In this document: one piece after another, positions 1-8,792 of the stretch | Numbering within the stretch: position 1 is the stretch's first letter | Layout: every line of letters begins with the position of its first letter | NCBI RefSeq assembly: GCF_001713455.1 | Contig: NZ_CP016463.1 | Coordinates: forward strand, 620,001 to 684,000 | DNA length: 64,000 bases | Direction of reading: 5' to 3' | Source of the DNA: Bosea sp. RAC05 | Lineage (GTDB): Bacteria > Pseudomonadota > Alphaproteobacteria > Rhizobiales > Beijerinckiaceae | The notes under the pieces: model-generated | The model's database searches: none | What the model saw: only the letters and a program-made list of their open reading frames with translations | Told to the model about the DNA's origin: nothing | Translations under genes and position numbers: made by a program

Positions 1-2168
1 CTTTTGCCGAGGTCGCGAGCAAGGCCGGTGATGGCCTTGACGATGGACAGCGCCTGGGGGTTCTGGCCGAGCTCGTCGATGAAGCTCTTGTCGATCTTGA
101 GCTTGTGAAACGGGATCCGGTTGATGCGAGCCAGTGACGAGTAGCCCGTACCGAAGTCGTCGATGGCCAGCCTCACGCCGATGGCGCACAGGTTCTCGAT
201 AGCTTCGCGCGTCGCTGCGGTGTCGCTCATCATCAGCGACTCGGTGATCTCGACCTCCAGCCGCTCGGGAGACAGGCCGGACTTGCGTAGGGCACCCACG
301 ACTTCCTCGATGACGGTTCCCCGGCGAAACTGAATTGGCGACAGGTTGACCGCGACGCGAACATCGCCCGGCCAAGTGGCTGCGTCCATGCAGGCGCGAT
401 TGATCACCCAGGTACCGAGTTCCACGATCATGCCGGTCTCTTCCGCAACGGGGATAAAGACCGCCGGCGAGATCATTCCCTTCGTCGGGTGACGCCACCG
501 CAGCAGGGCCTCGCATGAGGCGATCTTGCGCGTCGTGCCGTCGACGATGGGCTGATAGTGGAGCTCGAAGGCGTTGTTGGCCAGAGCCTCGCGCAGATCC
601 ATCTCGATCTCCCTGCGCTTCTGAGCCTCGCTGTCCATGCGGGCTTCGAAGCGCATGAACTGGCCCCGGCCGTTGGCCTTGGAATGATAGAGCGCCATAT
701 CGGCGTTCTTGATCAGGTCGTCTGCGTTGACGCCGTCTTCAGGCGAAGTGGCGAGACCCACACTCGCGCCAATGACGAGGTGATGACCGTCGATGTCGTA
801 GGGGTCGCTGACGGCCGCAATCAGACGGCGAGCCAGCAGCTCGGGCTGCCCGTTGGGAGAAGACTGCAGCACGACAAACTCGTCACCTCCGAAACGGGCC
901 ACGATATCCTCGCCGCGCGTGACGTCCTCGAGGCGCCTGGAGACCTCGATCAGGAGCTTGTCGCCCATCGGGTGTCCGAGGGAGTCGTTGACCTCCTTGA
1001 AGTTGTCGAGATCGATGTAGATCACGGACAGCTTCGTCGCATTCCGACGAGACCGTGCCAGGATCTCCTGCATCTTCTCGCGGAACTGGAAACGGTTGGG
1101 CAGTCCGGTCAGCATGTCGAAATGCGCCATATGCTGGACTTCGCGCTCGGCAGCGCGGCGCTGGGTGATGTCGTCGATCACGACGACGGCGCCACCCTCG
1201 TGCCGGCGGCTGACCTTGAGCTCGAACACCTGCCCACCAGCGGCCGCAAGCTCGATAGGCACGGTGCGCGAGCCATCGATGGCTTCGCTGAGGTCGAAGC
1301 CGAACGACCGAAGCGCCTTGCCGGTCAGACCGACTTCCGCACCGACCTGGGATACGAAACGGGCAAGGCTGTCGCCCGTCCGGAGATCGGCGTTCGGGAA
1401 GAAGTTGAACAGGCAGGTGTTGATCACCGACAGGTTGCCGTGGGCATCGACCATGCACAGGCCGCCGCTCATCGTATTGAGAGCGTCGTCGAAGCGCGTG
1501 CGCTCGGCCTTGTAGGCGATGGCGAGCCGATGATTGATGGCCGTCTGCACCAGCGCCTCGCGCAGCGAGCGGTAAAGCGTGCGCGTCGTCGAGGAGATTG
1601 AGCCGAAGAACAGCAGGATCATGACGGATATACCGTACATGTAGCCGTCGCCGGTCCCCAGGAGGGCCACAGCAAGCGGTCCGCAGCAAAGCAGGACCTG
1701 ACCTGAAACGATGAGCGGACGCGCCGAGTTGCGCCCGGCGATTGCGCCAGCGCAGCCGACGACAACGATCGCCCCGTAAAACAGCGTCGTGAGATCCGCG
1801 CCTTCATAGACGCCGAGCGCAGCGATCATGCCCAGCGAGATCATGAACGACCACGCGCCCAGGGCGTAGAGCGCCTCCCACTTGGCGGTTTCCTTCAGCT
1901 TCGGCGCCTTGACGGGACGGGACCTGTAAAGAAACAGGATTGCCGTCCTGAAGGCGCACGACGCCATGATCGCGATCGTGGACCACAGGAAGATTGCCAT
2001 GCCGGTGCGCATCCATGAGATCGCACCGACGATGATGCCGCAGACCATGCCGGCCACGAATGAGGCATAGGTCGCATAAAGCGAATCGACGAGCTGCGTG
2101 TAGACCGCAAGGGGAAGTTTCTCCTTGCGGGCGGCATTCACGAACAGACGTTTCAACAACTCGAACAT
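1..2168 (-). CDS. Membrane-anchored GGDEF-EAL protein, 3' end cut by the window
   Basis: Predicted bifunctional c-di-GMP enzyme: diguanylate cyclase plus phosphodiesterase. Reading the minus strand from ATG at 2168 gives 722 residues before the window edge. The N-terminal ~190 residues hold several hydrophobic helices (a MASE-like sensor region), followed by a PAS-like linker. The GGDEF domain has an intact GGDEF motif at residues 427-431 and an RxxD inhibitory site (RGED) just before it. The EAL domain starts around residue 545, with EAL at 553-555, an EITES motif and DDFGTGYSS, so it looks catalytically competent. About 70 C-terminal residues lie outside the window. It lies 90 bp downstream of the RpfF-like gene on the same strand and shares its layout with the protein at 4633-6912. 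The longer open frames on the opposite strand here are shadows. Confidence 0.93.
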   Translation of the reverse strand, partial: MFELLKRLFVNAARKEKLPLAVYTQLVDSLYATYASFVAGMVCGIIVGAISWMRTGMAIFLWSTIAIMASCAFRTAILFLYRSRPVKAPKLKETAKWEALYALGAWSFMISLGMIAALGVYEGADLTTLFYGAIVVVGCAGAIAGRNSARPLIVSGQVLLCCGPLAVALLGTGDGYMYGISVMILLFFGSISSTTRTLYRSLREALVQTAINHRLAIAYKAERTRFDDALNTMSGGLCMVDAHGNLSVINTCLFNFFPNADLRTGDSLARFVSQVGAEVGLTGKALRSFGFDLSEAIDGSRTVPIELAAAGGQVFELKVSRRHEGGAVVVIDDITQRRAAEREVQHMAHFDMLTGLPNRFQFREKMQEILARSRRNATKLSVIYIDLDNFKEVNDSLGHPMGDKLLIEVSRRLEDVTRGEDIVARFGGDEFVVLQSSPNGQPELLARRLIAAVSDPYDIDGHHLVIGASVGLATSPEDGVNADDLIKNADMALYHSKANGRGQFMRFEARMDSEAQKRREIEMDLREALANNAFELHYQPIVDGTTRKIASCEALLRWRHPTKGMISPAVFIPVAEETGMIVELGTWVINRACMDAATWPGDVRVAVNLSPIQFRRGTVIEEVVGALRKSGLSPERLEVEITESLMMSDTAATREAIENLCAIGVRLAIDDFGTGYSSLARINRIPFHKLKIDKSFIDELGQNPQALSIVKAITGLARDLGK

Positions 2169-2218
2169 GGACGACCCTCACTGATACGAGGTCGACCCTT
2201 CCACGAATTCCTTGTCAA

Positions 2219-2249
2219 TCAATGAAGGACTAATGCAGCAATTCATTGA
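2219..2249. promoter_or_regulatory. Inverted repeat between the crotonase and GGDEF-EAL genes
   Basis: TCAATGAA (2219-2226) is mirrored exactly by TTCATTGA (2242-2249) across a 15-nt spacer. It sits just after the stop of the upstream minus-strand gene and about 50 nt before the ATG at 2168. It could be an operator for the GGDEF-EAL gene or a weak hairpin; there is no T-run to make it a clear terminator. Confidence 0.4.
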
Positions 2250-2258
2250 TCCGCGTTT

Positions 2259-3137
2259 TCACGCGGCCTGGATCCTGCGCTTCTGATGGCCGACGATCTT
2301 CTGCATATGCCGAACGTCTGCATCCAGGGCGCCAAAGCAGCCGCCAGCCCAGATATCGACAACCCGGCGCAATTCCTCGTAGCTGACCTGCCAGCGAGCC
2401 TGGCGGTTGTCGCGATCGGCCAGAAGCCTTCGATAGGTCGCGTCGGCGTCGTTGCTGAGGATGGCGTCCAATGTCTCGGACCCCTTGCCGTCTTCGGCGA
2501 GGAAATCGACCACGCCGAGCTGCTCCATTTCCTCGCCGCTGTAGGGCTTGCCGCGGAAAATGATCTCCTCCGCGAGGGCGCCGCCCAGACGACGCGTCAG
2601 GAATGTCGTGGCGCCCATGCCGGGGAACAGGTTGAACGTCACCTCGGGCAGGCCAAGCCTGACGTTGCGCTCGGAAAGCACGAAGTTATGGGCGATGGCA
2701 GCCTCGAACCCACCGCCCAGCGCGTCGCCTTCGACCAGCGCGATCGTCACCACAGGATGGCCGAAGCCGGCCCAGATGTCGTGAATGATCCGGATGGCAT
2801 GCCGAGCATAGGCGTAAAGCTCACGCCGGTTCTGCGTCATGATCGCCTCGGAGAAATACCCCAGATCGCCGCCCATGTTGAACATGCCGGGGATGGCCGA
2901 TCCGACGACGACGTAGCGCAGATCATCTCCCCGTCCCGCTTCATAGAGCGCCCGAACGGAATCGCCGAGATTGAGGAGGTCGTTCATGACACCAGGCGTG
3001 AAACTCGGCACGCCGTCGGCGTCGAGATAGACGTAGAGCGCCTTGGCGGATGCGAGGTAGCGCGACCTGAGGACCTTGAATTCCCATGCCGGAAAAGCGG
3101 CAGGATCGTTGGGGGTATAGTCGACACGGAATTCCAT
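2259..3137 (-). CDS. RpfF-like crotonase-fold enzyme, possible DSF-family signal synthase
   Basis: Enoyl-CoA hydratase/isomerase superfamily protein of 292 residues, the usual length of RpfF. RpfF makes cis-2-unsaturated fatty acid signals (DSF) from acyl-ACP. The two glutamates used by RpfF appear to be conserved: Glu145 in GDALGGGFEAA and Glu165 in GLPEVTFNLFPGMGA. The FNMGGDLGYF oxyanion-hole segment also matches RpfF better than a generic enoyl-CoA hydratase. The ATG at 3137 has a GAGGA Shine-Dalgarno. It sits between an unknown gene (stop 3199) and the GGDEF-EAL gene, all on the minus strand, perhaps one operon. DSF signalling normally feeds c-di-GMP turnover, so the neighbourhood supports the call. 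A plain enoyl-CoA hydratase remains possible. No RpfC-like sensor is visible. Confidence 0.8.
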   Translation of the reverse strand: MEFRVDYTPNDPAAFPAWEFKVLRSRYLASAKALYVYLDADGVPSFTPGVMNDLLNLGDSVRALYEAGRGDDLRYVVVGSAIPGMFNMGGDLGYFSEAIMTQNRRELYAYARHAIRIIHDIWAGFGHPVVTIALVEGDALGGGFEAAIAHNFVLSERNVRLGLPEVTFNLFPGMGATTFLTRRLGGALAEEIIFRGKPYSGEEMEQLGVVDFLAEDGKGSETLDAILSNDADATYRRLLADRDNRQARWQVSYEELRRVVDIWAGGCFGALDADVRHMQKIVGHQKRRIQAA

Positions 3138-3198
3138 GAATCGTCCTCAAGGCCACCCTTAAGGAGTAACATGCCGATCCTTTCCCGCAACCTGCTTC

Positions 3199-4233
3199 TC
3201 AGGCGGTTATGATCCGGGACTTCTGTGGGATCGGGTCGATCGAGGAGCCATGGCGGACATGCGAGTTCCACCAGAAGATGCGTCCGCCTGAGCGAACCTT
3301 GAAGTGCCCGGCAACCAAGCTGGCAGCACTGGGACGAATGCCAGAGGCAGACTGGGCGTCTGCAGCCCGCTGGCGAGCGGGCGAGAGCTTCATCCTGATC
3401 TCGAAGCGTTCCCTGATCGGTGGCCGGCCCTTCTTGGCGCGGGCCTTGTTGAGCTTCGCGGGTGCCGGGACATGCTCGACCTGAACGGCATTCTTGCAGT
3501 TGAGCAGGATCAGGGCTGGCAGGATCGCGAGCATGAAGAGCCGATAGGCCTCGTCTGCCTGCCGCTGCCAGATCTCCTCGACCTTGTCGGCCGAGGCCAT
3601 GGTGGCGAAGCTCTTGGCAACGCGGCGCATGTCAGGATGGGGGACCCAGTCGTACCGCGACTGCAGCTCGATGGCAGCTGCGTACTCATGTGGATCGGTT
3701 GAGACGAGCTTGAACTGGTCCCTCGCCTTGCCTCGGCGACCCTCGGCGTCGGCACTGGTCAGAGGCGGAATGCCGGCCGGTGGAAGATCCGCGGCCGATA
3801 GACGGTAGAAGCCCTGGATCGGAGCCAGATCGACGACGATGTCGCCGTCGGGCTTCGCCTGGGCCGCGACATAGTCCATCTTCAGGGAGTTGCCTTCCAT
3901 GGTCAGAAGGTAGCCCGAACGGACGAGCCGAGTGATGCCGTGAGGGTGCTGGATGTTGGGTGAGCCAGCGGCCGCCGAAGCGCGGCGCAGTTCGTCGTTG
4001 GCGAATTCGATGAAGATGGTCTCGAATGGAAGCCGGACCCATGGAAGGGCGGCGAGGATCGAGGACGGCTTCGAAAACGCCACAGACGCCGCCATCGCCA
4101 CGGCAGATTCGTCTAGCAAGTAGTGCTGGGCTTTCTCGATGCGCTCCTGAACCGGCTTCAGTGCGTCGGCGTGCCGATACCCGTCCGGATAGACGAGGTC
4201 GATGATCTGCTCTCTCATCTGCTCGATGAGCAT
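3199..4233 (-). CDS. Unknown protein, paralogue of the one at 44210-45133
   Basis: 344 residues, family not recognised. The ATG at 4233 is chosen because AGAGGGT lies 7-8 nt upstream; an in-frame start 18 codons earlier lacks such a site. The C-terminal third has a hydrophobic stretch followed by a PAPAKLNKARAKKGRPP segment and a basic C-terminus. The protein at 44210-45133 has the same order: hydrophobic LILMLSS, then DAPAKLNKSRLLKGKA, then a basic region. Proteins with this 'LNKxRxxKGKPP ... RRGHxRR' tail are common among phage and prophage hypotheticals, as far as I recall. It is followed after 61 bp by the RpfF-like gene on the same strand. Function unknown. Confidence 0.75.
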   Translation of the reverse strand: MLIEQMREQIIDLVYPDGYRHADALKPVQERIEKAQHYLLDESAVAMAASVAFSKPSSILAALPWVRLPFETIFIEFANDELRRASAAAGSPNIQHPHGITRLVRSGYLLTMEGNSLKMDYVAAQAKPDGDIVVDLAPIQGFYRLSAADLPPAGIPPLTSADAEGRRGKARDQFKLVSTDPHEYAAAIELQSRYDWVPHPDMRRVAKSFATMASADKVEEIWQRQADEAYRLFMLAILPALILLNCKNAVQVEHVPAPAKLNKARAKKGRPPIRERFEIRMKLSPARQRAADAQSASGIRPSAASLVAGHFKVRSGGRIFWWNSHVRHGSSIDPIPQKSRIITA

Positions 4234-4632
4234 GACGTGACCCTCTGCTGGATGAGCTGTCATAGAGAGTGCGACCAGGTGGATCAATGCGGCCGAGAAA
4301 TCGGCGGGCGCCCGAGTTCGGTGTCACCGGCGCCAACTCATCGCTGGGCGCGGATGAGCCTGCGATTCAGATTGCAGCAATCCTTCGACTCGCGGACACT
4401 TGGTATGTCGAAGAAGCGATTCCTCGACTGCCCTTCCTGGGCGTTTCCTCCCTAGACTTGGCTGGCCGGTTCTCCGCGCCAGCCATTTTTCTCGCAGTTG
4501 CGGCTCAACATACGGCCGTTTGTCGCAGTCTGGCCTACCCAGCGTCCTTTCCTGCAAGACGCTCGCATCTGAACAATCCCGGAAACATATCGTTCACGCG
4601 AGCCATGGATAGTGCCGTCATTCCTTGAATGA
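4234..4632. other. Divergent intergenic region, no gene seen
   Basis: About 400 bp between the divergent genes starting at 4233 (minus) and 4633 (plus). Short frames here lack ribosome sites and family resemblance. It contains CAATCCTTC at 4378-4386, one copy of a short motif that recurs in intergenic gaps of this window. It presumably holds promoters for both flanking genes. Confidence 0.5.
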
Positions 4633-6912
4633 TTGGCGGACCTGGTGATCAATCTGTTTTCCGGCACCGGCCGGGCGAGCGCCTCGGGATTCCGGGCTGA
4701 ACTGGTCGCGACGCTCTTTGCGTCTGTCACGTCGCTGATCGCCGGCGTGATAGGGGCTGTCTTTCTGTGCGCCTTGATCACCTATCGCATGGGAGACCCT
4801 CTGGTTTCCACCGTCAGCCTGGCCATTGGTCTCGTTGGTGTCGCGCGGATCTTGCTGTCTGGGGCCTATTTGAGCCGGCGGTTCGGCAGTGCGGGGGCGT
4901 CTTCTCCCTCATTTTGGGAGATCGGCTACGCGGCCGGTGCCTGGGCGTTTTCGAGTCTCGTTGGCCTGCTCGGGGCCGTGATCGTGACGCGGTCCTCAGA
5001 TGTCGCGATGCAGGCGGTGTTTGTCACGTTTGCGCTCTGCTACGCGGCGGCCGCGGCAAGCCGTAATGCGGCCCGGCCATTGATCGCCTACGGGCAGGTC
5101 TTCGCCATGGTGCCGATCGCCTGCGCCTTGATGATTGATCAGCAGCTGTTCTTCCGCATCCTGTCGGTTCTCATACTGCTCTATCTGGTCGCCATGGTCT
5201 CGGTGGTGAACAGCCTGCATGGCTTTCTGGTTCAAAGTCATACCAACGCCCGCGACAAGATCGATCTTGCCGAGAAACTCGATGCAGCGCTGGATCACAT
5301 GGACAGGGGCTTGGTCATCCTCGATCACGCTGGCGCAGCCCGTTTCTGGAACCAGCGCTTCGCGGCAATCTTCAACCTCCCGCAGGCGGCCGGAGACGCG
5401 TCGGTCACAGCACGGAAGGTGAGGCTATGGATCCTGAGGTCTGGCCTGCTCAGGGCTGCCAACGCCGAAGCTCTGGTGCAGATGATCGCAACTGGCGACG
5501 TCGAGGGCCCTTTCGATTTGCCTCTGCGCGATGGTCGCATCATCGAGATATCGATGCGACATCTCAGTCAGGGTCTGATCTGTCTCGTCGAGGATGTGAC
5601 GGCAGCTCGCCATGAGGTCGCGCGGATCAATCGCTTGGCGCGCACCGACGCTCTGACCGGTCTCTCCAATCGGATGAACTTCGAGGAGGCCGGGACAATT
5701 CGACTTCGCCGGGATTTGGCCGTCGGGCACGGTGCCTTGATGTGCTGCCTGGATCTCGACGGCTTCAAGCGTATCAACGACACATATGGCCACCCTGTGG
5801 GAGACCGCTTGCTCCAGCTTGTCGCCGACCGGCTCAAGGGAGCATCGGGTCATGACGCTCTCGTTGCCAGGCTGGGTGGGGACGAGTTCGTCGTCCTCAC
5901 CCGAGGCCAGCCTTTCCAATCGGTGGCTGAACGCATCATTGCAGCTTTCGCGTATCCCTTCGTCGCCGACGGGATCGAGCTCAGCGTCGGCACGAGCATC
6001 GGCATGGCTCAGGCGCCGTCCGATGGGAAAACGATCGCCGAGCTGATGTCGAATGCCGATCTCGCGCTTTACGAGGCCAAGAGCGCTGGCCGTAATTGCT
6101 GGCGCGTTTTTCAGCCTGCCCAGCGCGTCAGGCAGGATAGAATGGCGCAATACGAAAAGAAGCTGCGCGCGGCGGTCGAAGAAGCCAAGATCGATATCGA
6201 TTGCCAGATGGTGCTGGCATCTGATGATGGGCGCATCACAGCGTTTGATTTCACCCCCAAATGGCATGACCCCGATCTCGGGGAGATTGGGCACTGCGAC
6301 CTGAGCGCGGCCTGCGACTCTCTCGGCCTTTCGGGAGCACTCGACGAGCAAATCATCGCCAAGGCCTGCAACGCGTCCGGGCGATCACAGCGCAACACCC
6401 TTCTCGTCACCAGCCTTTCGAGACAGTCTCTGGAGACGGCAGGGCTCAGTTTCCGACTGCTGTCCATCCTGCAGCACAGCGGGGTGCGGGCAGGCAGGCT
6501 TGTGCTGGCTATCGACGAGACGGTGCTCTCGACCGCCGATGAGACCGCTCTTCGGAACCTGGCTGACCTCAGAGCCTGTGGAATGAGGCTGGCGCTGGAC
6601 GGCTTCGGGGCCGGCGTCGGAGGTCTGGAAGCCATCAAGCAGTTTCAGCCGGACTTCATCAGGGTCAGCGCGAAAGCGGCGTGTCCCGGCGTCGATGAGC
6701 GCAAGACTGCGGTGATGGTCGCTGGCTTGGCAGCCATGGCAGCCGTCCTGGGCGTGCCCATGATCGTCGAAGACGTCGATGCGAATGAGCTTTGGGACAA
6801 CCTGCCGCGCCAGGCGTCCTTCTGGGCTCAGGGAGAAGCGCTGTCGCCGCGGGTGCCGGCGACAGCCGATCACGCGTTCTTGCGCAAGTCCGAGGCACGG
6901 ATTGCCAGCTGA
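4633..6912 (+). CDS. Membrane GGDEF protein with degenerate EAL domain
   Basis: About 759 residues from a TTG at 4633; a GTG four codons later is an alternative, and the true start is uncertain. The N-terminus has several hydrophobic helices followed by a PAS-like segment (ALDHMDRGLVILDHAGAARF). The GGDEF domain is complete, with GGDEF at 415-419, but the RxxD inhibitory site upstream is absent. The C-terminal domain follows EAL architecture with catalytic motifs lost: the EAL position reads FDF and DDFGTG reads DGFGAG. I infer a diguanylate cyclase not subject to I-site feedback, with a non-catalytic EAL domain. It shares domain order and N-terminal layout (e.g. ...RNSARPLIxxGQV) with the protein at 1-2168, so the two are paralogues. 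Its end overlaps the convergent gene by 43 bp. Confidence 0.88.
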   Translation: MADLVINLFSGTGRASASGFRAELVATLFASVTSLIAGVIGAVFLCALITYRMGDPLVSTVSLAIGLVGVARILLSGAYLSRRFGSAGASSPSFWEIGYAAGAWAFSSLVGLLGAVIVTRSSDVAMQAVFVTFALCYAAAAASRNAARPLIAYGQVFAMVPIACALMIDQQLFFRILSVLILLYLVAMVSVVNSLHGFLVQSHTNARDKIDLAEKLDAALDHMDRGLVILDHAGAARFWNQRFAAIFNLPQAAGDASVTARKVRLWILRSGLLRAANAEALVQMIATGDVEGPFDLPLRDGRIIEISMRHLSQGLICLVEDVTAARHEVARINRLARTDALTGLSNRMNFEEAGTIRLRRDLAVGHGALMCCLDLDGFKRINDTYGHPVGDRLLQLVADRLKGASGHDALVARLGGDEFVVLTRGQPFQSVAERIIAAFAYPFVADGIELSVGTSIGMAQAPSDGKTIAELMSNADLALYEAKSAGRNCWRVFQPAQRVRQDRMAQYEKKLRAAVEEAKIDIDCQMVLASDDGRITAFDFTPKWHDPDLGEIGHCDLSAACDSLGLSGALDEQIIAKACNASGRSQRNTLLVTSLSRQSLETAGLSFRLLSILQHSGVRAGRLVLAIDETVLSTADETALRNLADLRACGMRLALDGFGAGVGGLEAIKQFQPDFIRVSAKAACPGVDERKTAVMVAGLAAMAAVLGVPMIVEDVDANELWDNLPRQASFWAQGEALSPRVPATADHAFLRKSEARIAS

Positions 6913-7787
6913 AGGTCCGTCGCACGCGCGTTCTCGGCGTCGTTGGCAAAGCCCCTGACGACGCCGATCCAACCGATCGCGATGACGCAGGCTCGGGTCG
7001 CAGGAATCAGGTCCCCTACGCCTTTGGAGATCAGTTTTTCAACCTCCGCAAAAGCCTTCACCAGGGCGGTCCGATCCCGGCGCGGCATATCGGCGATGAT
7101 GTTTCGAAGCTCTGCAGCCGCGGGCTCAAGCCGCGTCGGAAGCACAATTGAATCGTCGCCGAGGCTGTAAGCGATCAGCCGAGCAGGCTCGGTGAAATCG
7201 CCTGACAGAGCTGCATCGGCAGCTCCGTTGAGGATCATTTCACCGACAAGCCTGGCATCGGCTGATGCCTGATCAAACGCATCACACGCACATTGCGCCC
7301 CGATCGAGCGAGTGTGAGCCATGAAACGCGAAAAGCTTCCTGCGGGATTGGACACGTACTGCGCCATCTTTGAGACGACGACCTCACTGTCCTCGCCACC
7401 TGTCGTCCAGCTTTTGATGAATTCGTGAAGGCGCTCAGCCGTGCGCGTCAGAACGAAGCCGTGGATGTGTCGCTTGTCGTCAGCCATGTGGTGGAAGGCG
7501 TACAGATATGCCGGCAATTCATCGGTTGCCGCGAGGACCTGCCGCCGCAACAGAGCATTGGTTCCGAAATCGCGTTTTTCGAAAGCACCGTCGAGGTCGA
7601 TCTCGCGCAACTCGCCCCGCCGGTAGATCCGGCCGGCTCTGTAGACCTCACTCGCGGCAGCGACATAGATGCTCGTCTGCGCGCTCACGATACGCGGTCC
7701 AATGCCTGGTTTGACGATCTGGCTGTCGAAAGCCTCGTGACCTGTCGAGATCCTGGCCGTATCGGCGTGAAAGGCGGACCGTTTCAT
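6870..7787 (-). CDS. Hypothetical protein
   Basis: 305 residues from the ATG at 7787, which has AGG/GAGG sequence just upstream; an in-frame start 41 codons earlier gives a low-complexity leader and is rejected. No family recognised. The sequence is soluble and mixed alpha/beta, with a short hydrophobic stretch near the C-terminus (residues ~265-280, ACVIAIGWIGVVRGF). The central part mentions several His/Asp-rich turns (HHMADDKRHIHGF) that might bind metal, but no known motif is evident. Its 3' end overlaps the end of the convergent GGDEF gene by 43 bp. It has a long untranslated stretch upstream. Confidence 0.7.
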   Translation of the reverse strand: MKRSAFHADTARISTGHEAFDSQIVKPGIGPRIVSAQTSIYVAAASEVYRAGRIYRRGELREIDLDGAFEKRDFGTNALLRRQVLAATDELPAYLYAFHHMADDKRHIHGFVLTRTAERLHEFIKSWTTGGEDSEVVVSKMAQYVSNPAGSFSRFMAHTRSIGAQCACDAFDQASADARLVGEMILNGAADAALSGDFTEPARLIAYSLGDDSIVLPTRLEPAAAELRNIIADMPRRDRTALVKAFAEVEKLISKGVGDLIPATRACVIAIGWIGVVRGFANDAENARATDLQLAIRASDLRKNA

Positions 7788-8226
7788 ATCCTGGCCTCTA
7801 GTCCATGATCGATGAGGGAGCGCACCCGGACTTGCAGGCTCACGAGAGCCCCGTTCTGTCTCCTGCTTCGGCTCACCGGCAACGAGCCGGCTCTCGGCGA
7901 AATTCATCAATAGCTCCAGATCCGGACGGATACCCGAAAAAACGGGCGCTCCGCAGCTGGATCAACTCCAACAGAACGACAACGAAACCCCACAAAATGG
8001 AAAGGGTTCCTAAACTTTGGCCGCGCCTAAGGTCTGATGGTAAACACCAGAAGGTCGACTGCCACAGTCCATATCAATTGGCTCCGATTGATTTTGCATT
8101 CCAGCACCCCCTGAAGGAGGCCTTGATGACCTCGAAGCGGCCAGGCAGGTGCGCGCTTCTATAGATACGAGGCCACAGGTTCAATGGATGCAGAAGTCCG
8201 GGATGCCCATAATGGGCACACTCAGA
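7788..8226. other. Intergenic region with a 15-bp palindrome
   Basis: About 440 bp without a convincing gene. A 29-codon frame on the minus strand (around 8104 down to 8015) has no clear support. TGCCCAT (8204-8210) and ATGGGCA (8212-8218) form a near-perfect palindrome around one base, 9 bp beyond the stop of the MarR-like gene. It could be an operator or a short hairpin. Promoter elements for the gene starting at 7787 presumably lie here but I cannot place them. Confidence 0.45.
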
Positions 8227-8637
8227 TCAGGTCAGGCGCGCGATGTCTGCAAACGCTCGGTCCACGATAGCCTCCACTTGAGTCATCAGCCTGCGACCCG
8301 CGGGATGAGTGTCAGCAAAATCGGTCAATATCAAAAGCTGACGCGAGCCATCCGATGTAGTCTGTATGATACCATCGCGTTTAAGCTTGATGATGGTTCG
8401 CTGCAAACTTGATCGAGGGACACCCGTGAAACGGGAGAGCGAAGAAATATCGAATGGATTATTGTCTGAACTTCCCCATCCGATGACCATCACGAGCATA
8501 AACTCTTCCTGATCAAGTCCCTTGCGGCGGAGCAAGCGGTTTGCCTCAGCCGCCATCAGCGCGATTCGGTGCCATTTCAGGTTTGCGCTGAATCGGTCCT
8601 TACGAGAGCGAGGCTTCAAATCGGCTGTTTCGTCCAT
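8227..8637 (-). CDS. MarR-like winged-helix regulator
   Basis: 136 residues predicted to form a MarR-type DNA-binding fold. Residues ~55-105 read as a helix-turn-helix and wing: NPFDISSLSRFTGVPRSS, then the recognition helix LQRTIIKLKRDGII, then the wing TTSDGSRQLLILTD. Flanking helices match the dimerisation ends of small MarR proteins, and the length is normal for the family. Ligand and targets cannot be read from sequence. A CGCTA-N5-TAGCG repeat at 8715-8729 upstream of its start could be an autoregulatory operator. It is followed downstream by a long non-coding stretch and preceded by the PcfJ-domain gene on the same strand. Confidence 0.72.
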   Translation of the reverse strand: MDETADLKPRSRKDRFSANLKWHRIALMAAEANRLLRRKGLDQEEFMLVMVIGWGSSDNNPFDISSLSRFTGVPRSSLQRTIIKLKRDGIIQTTSDGSRQLLILTDFADTHPAGRRLMTQVEAIVDRAFADIARLT

Positions 8638-8792
8638 ACCGGCTCTCGATGCAACACACGCGCTTCATTATCGGACGATTAGAGCCCTCAATGAAACTTG
8701 GCATTAAGGCATTTCGCTATCAAGTAGCGCGGTAAATTCTGGTTAGGGAATGTGGTTAGCCCGCAGTCAGCTACGGAATGGATTGGCAGTCG

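Noticed and set aside
558..1601. 347-codon plus-strand frame
   Set aside because: It is antisense to the GGDEF-EAL gene, which has all catalytic motifs; the frame shows no family resemblance and no ribosome site.
7805..8412. Overlapping plus-strand frames near the MarR-like gene
   Set aside because: Start codons lack ribosome sites, composition is atypical, and one overlaps the MarR-like gene antisense.
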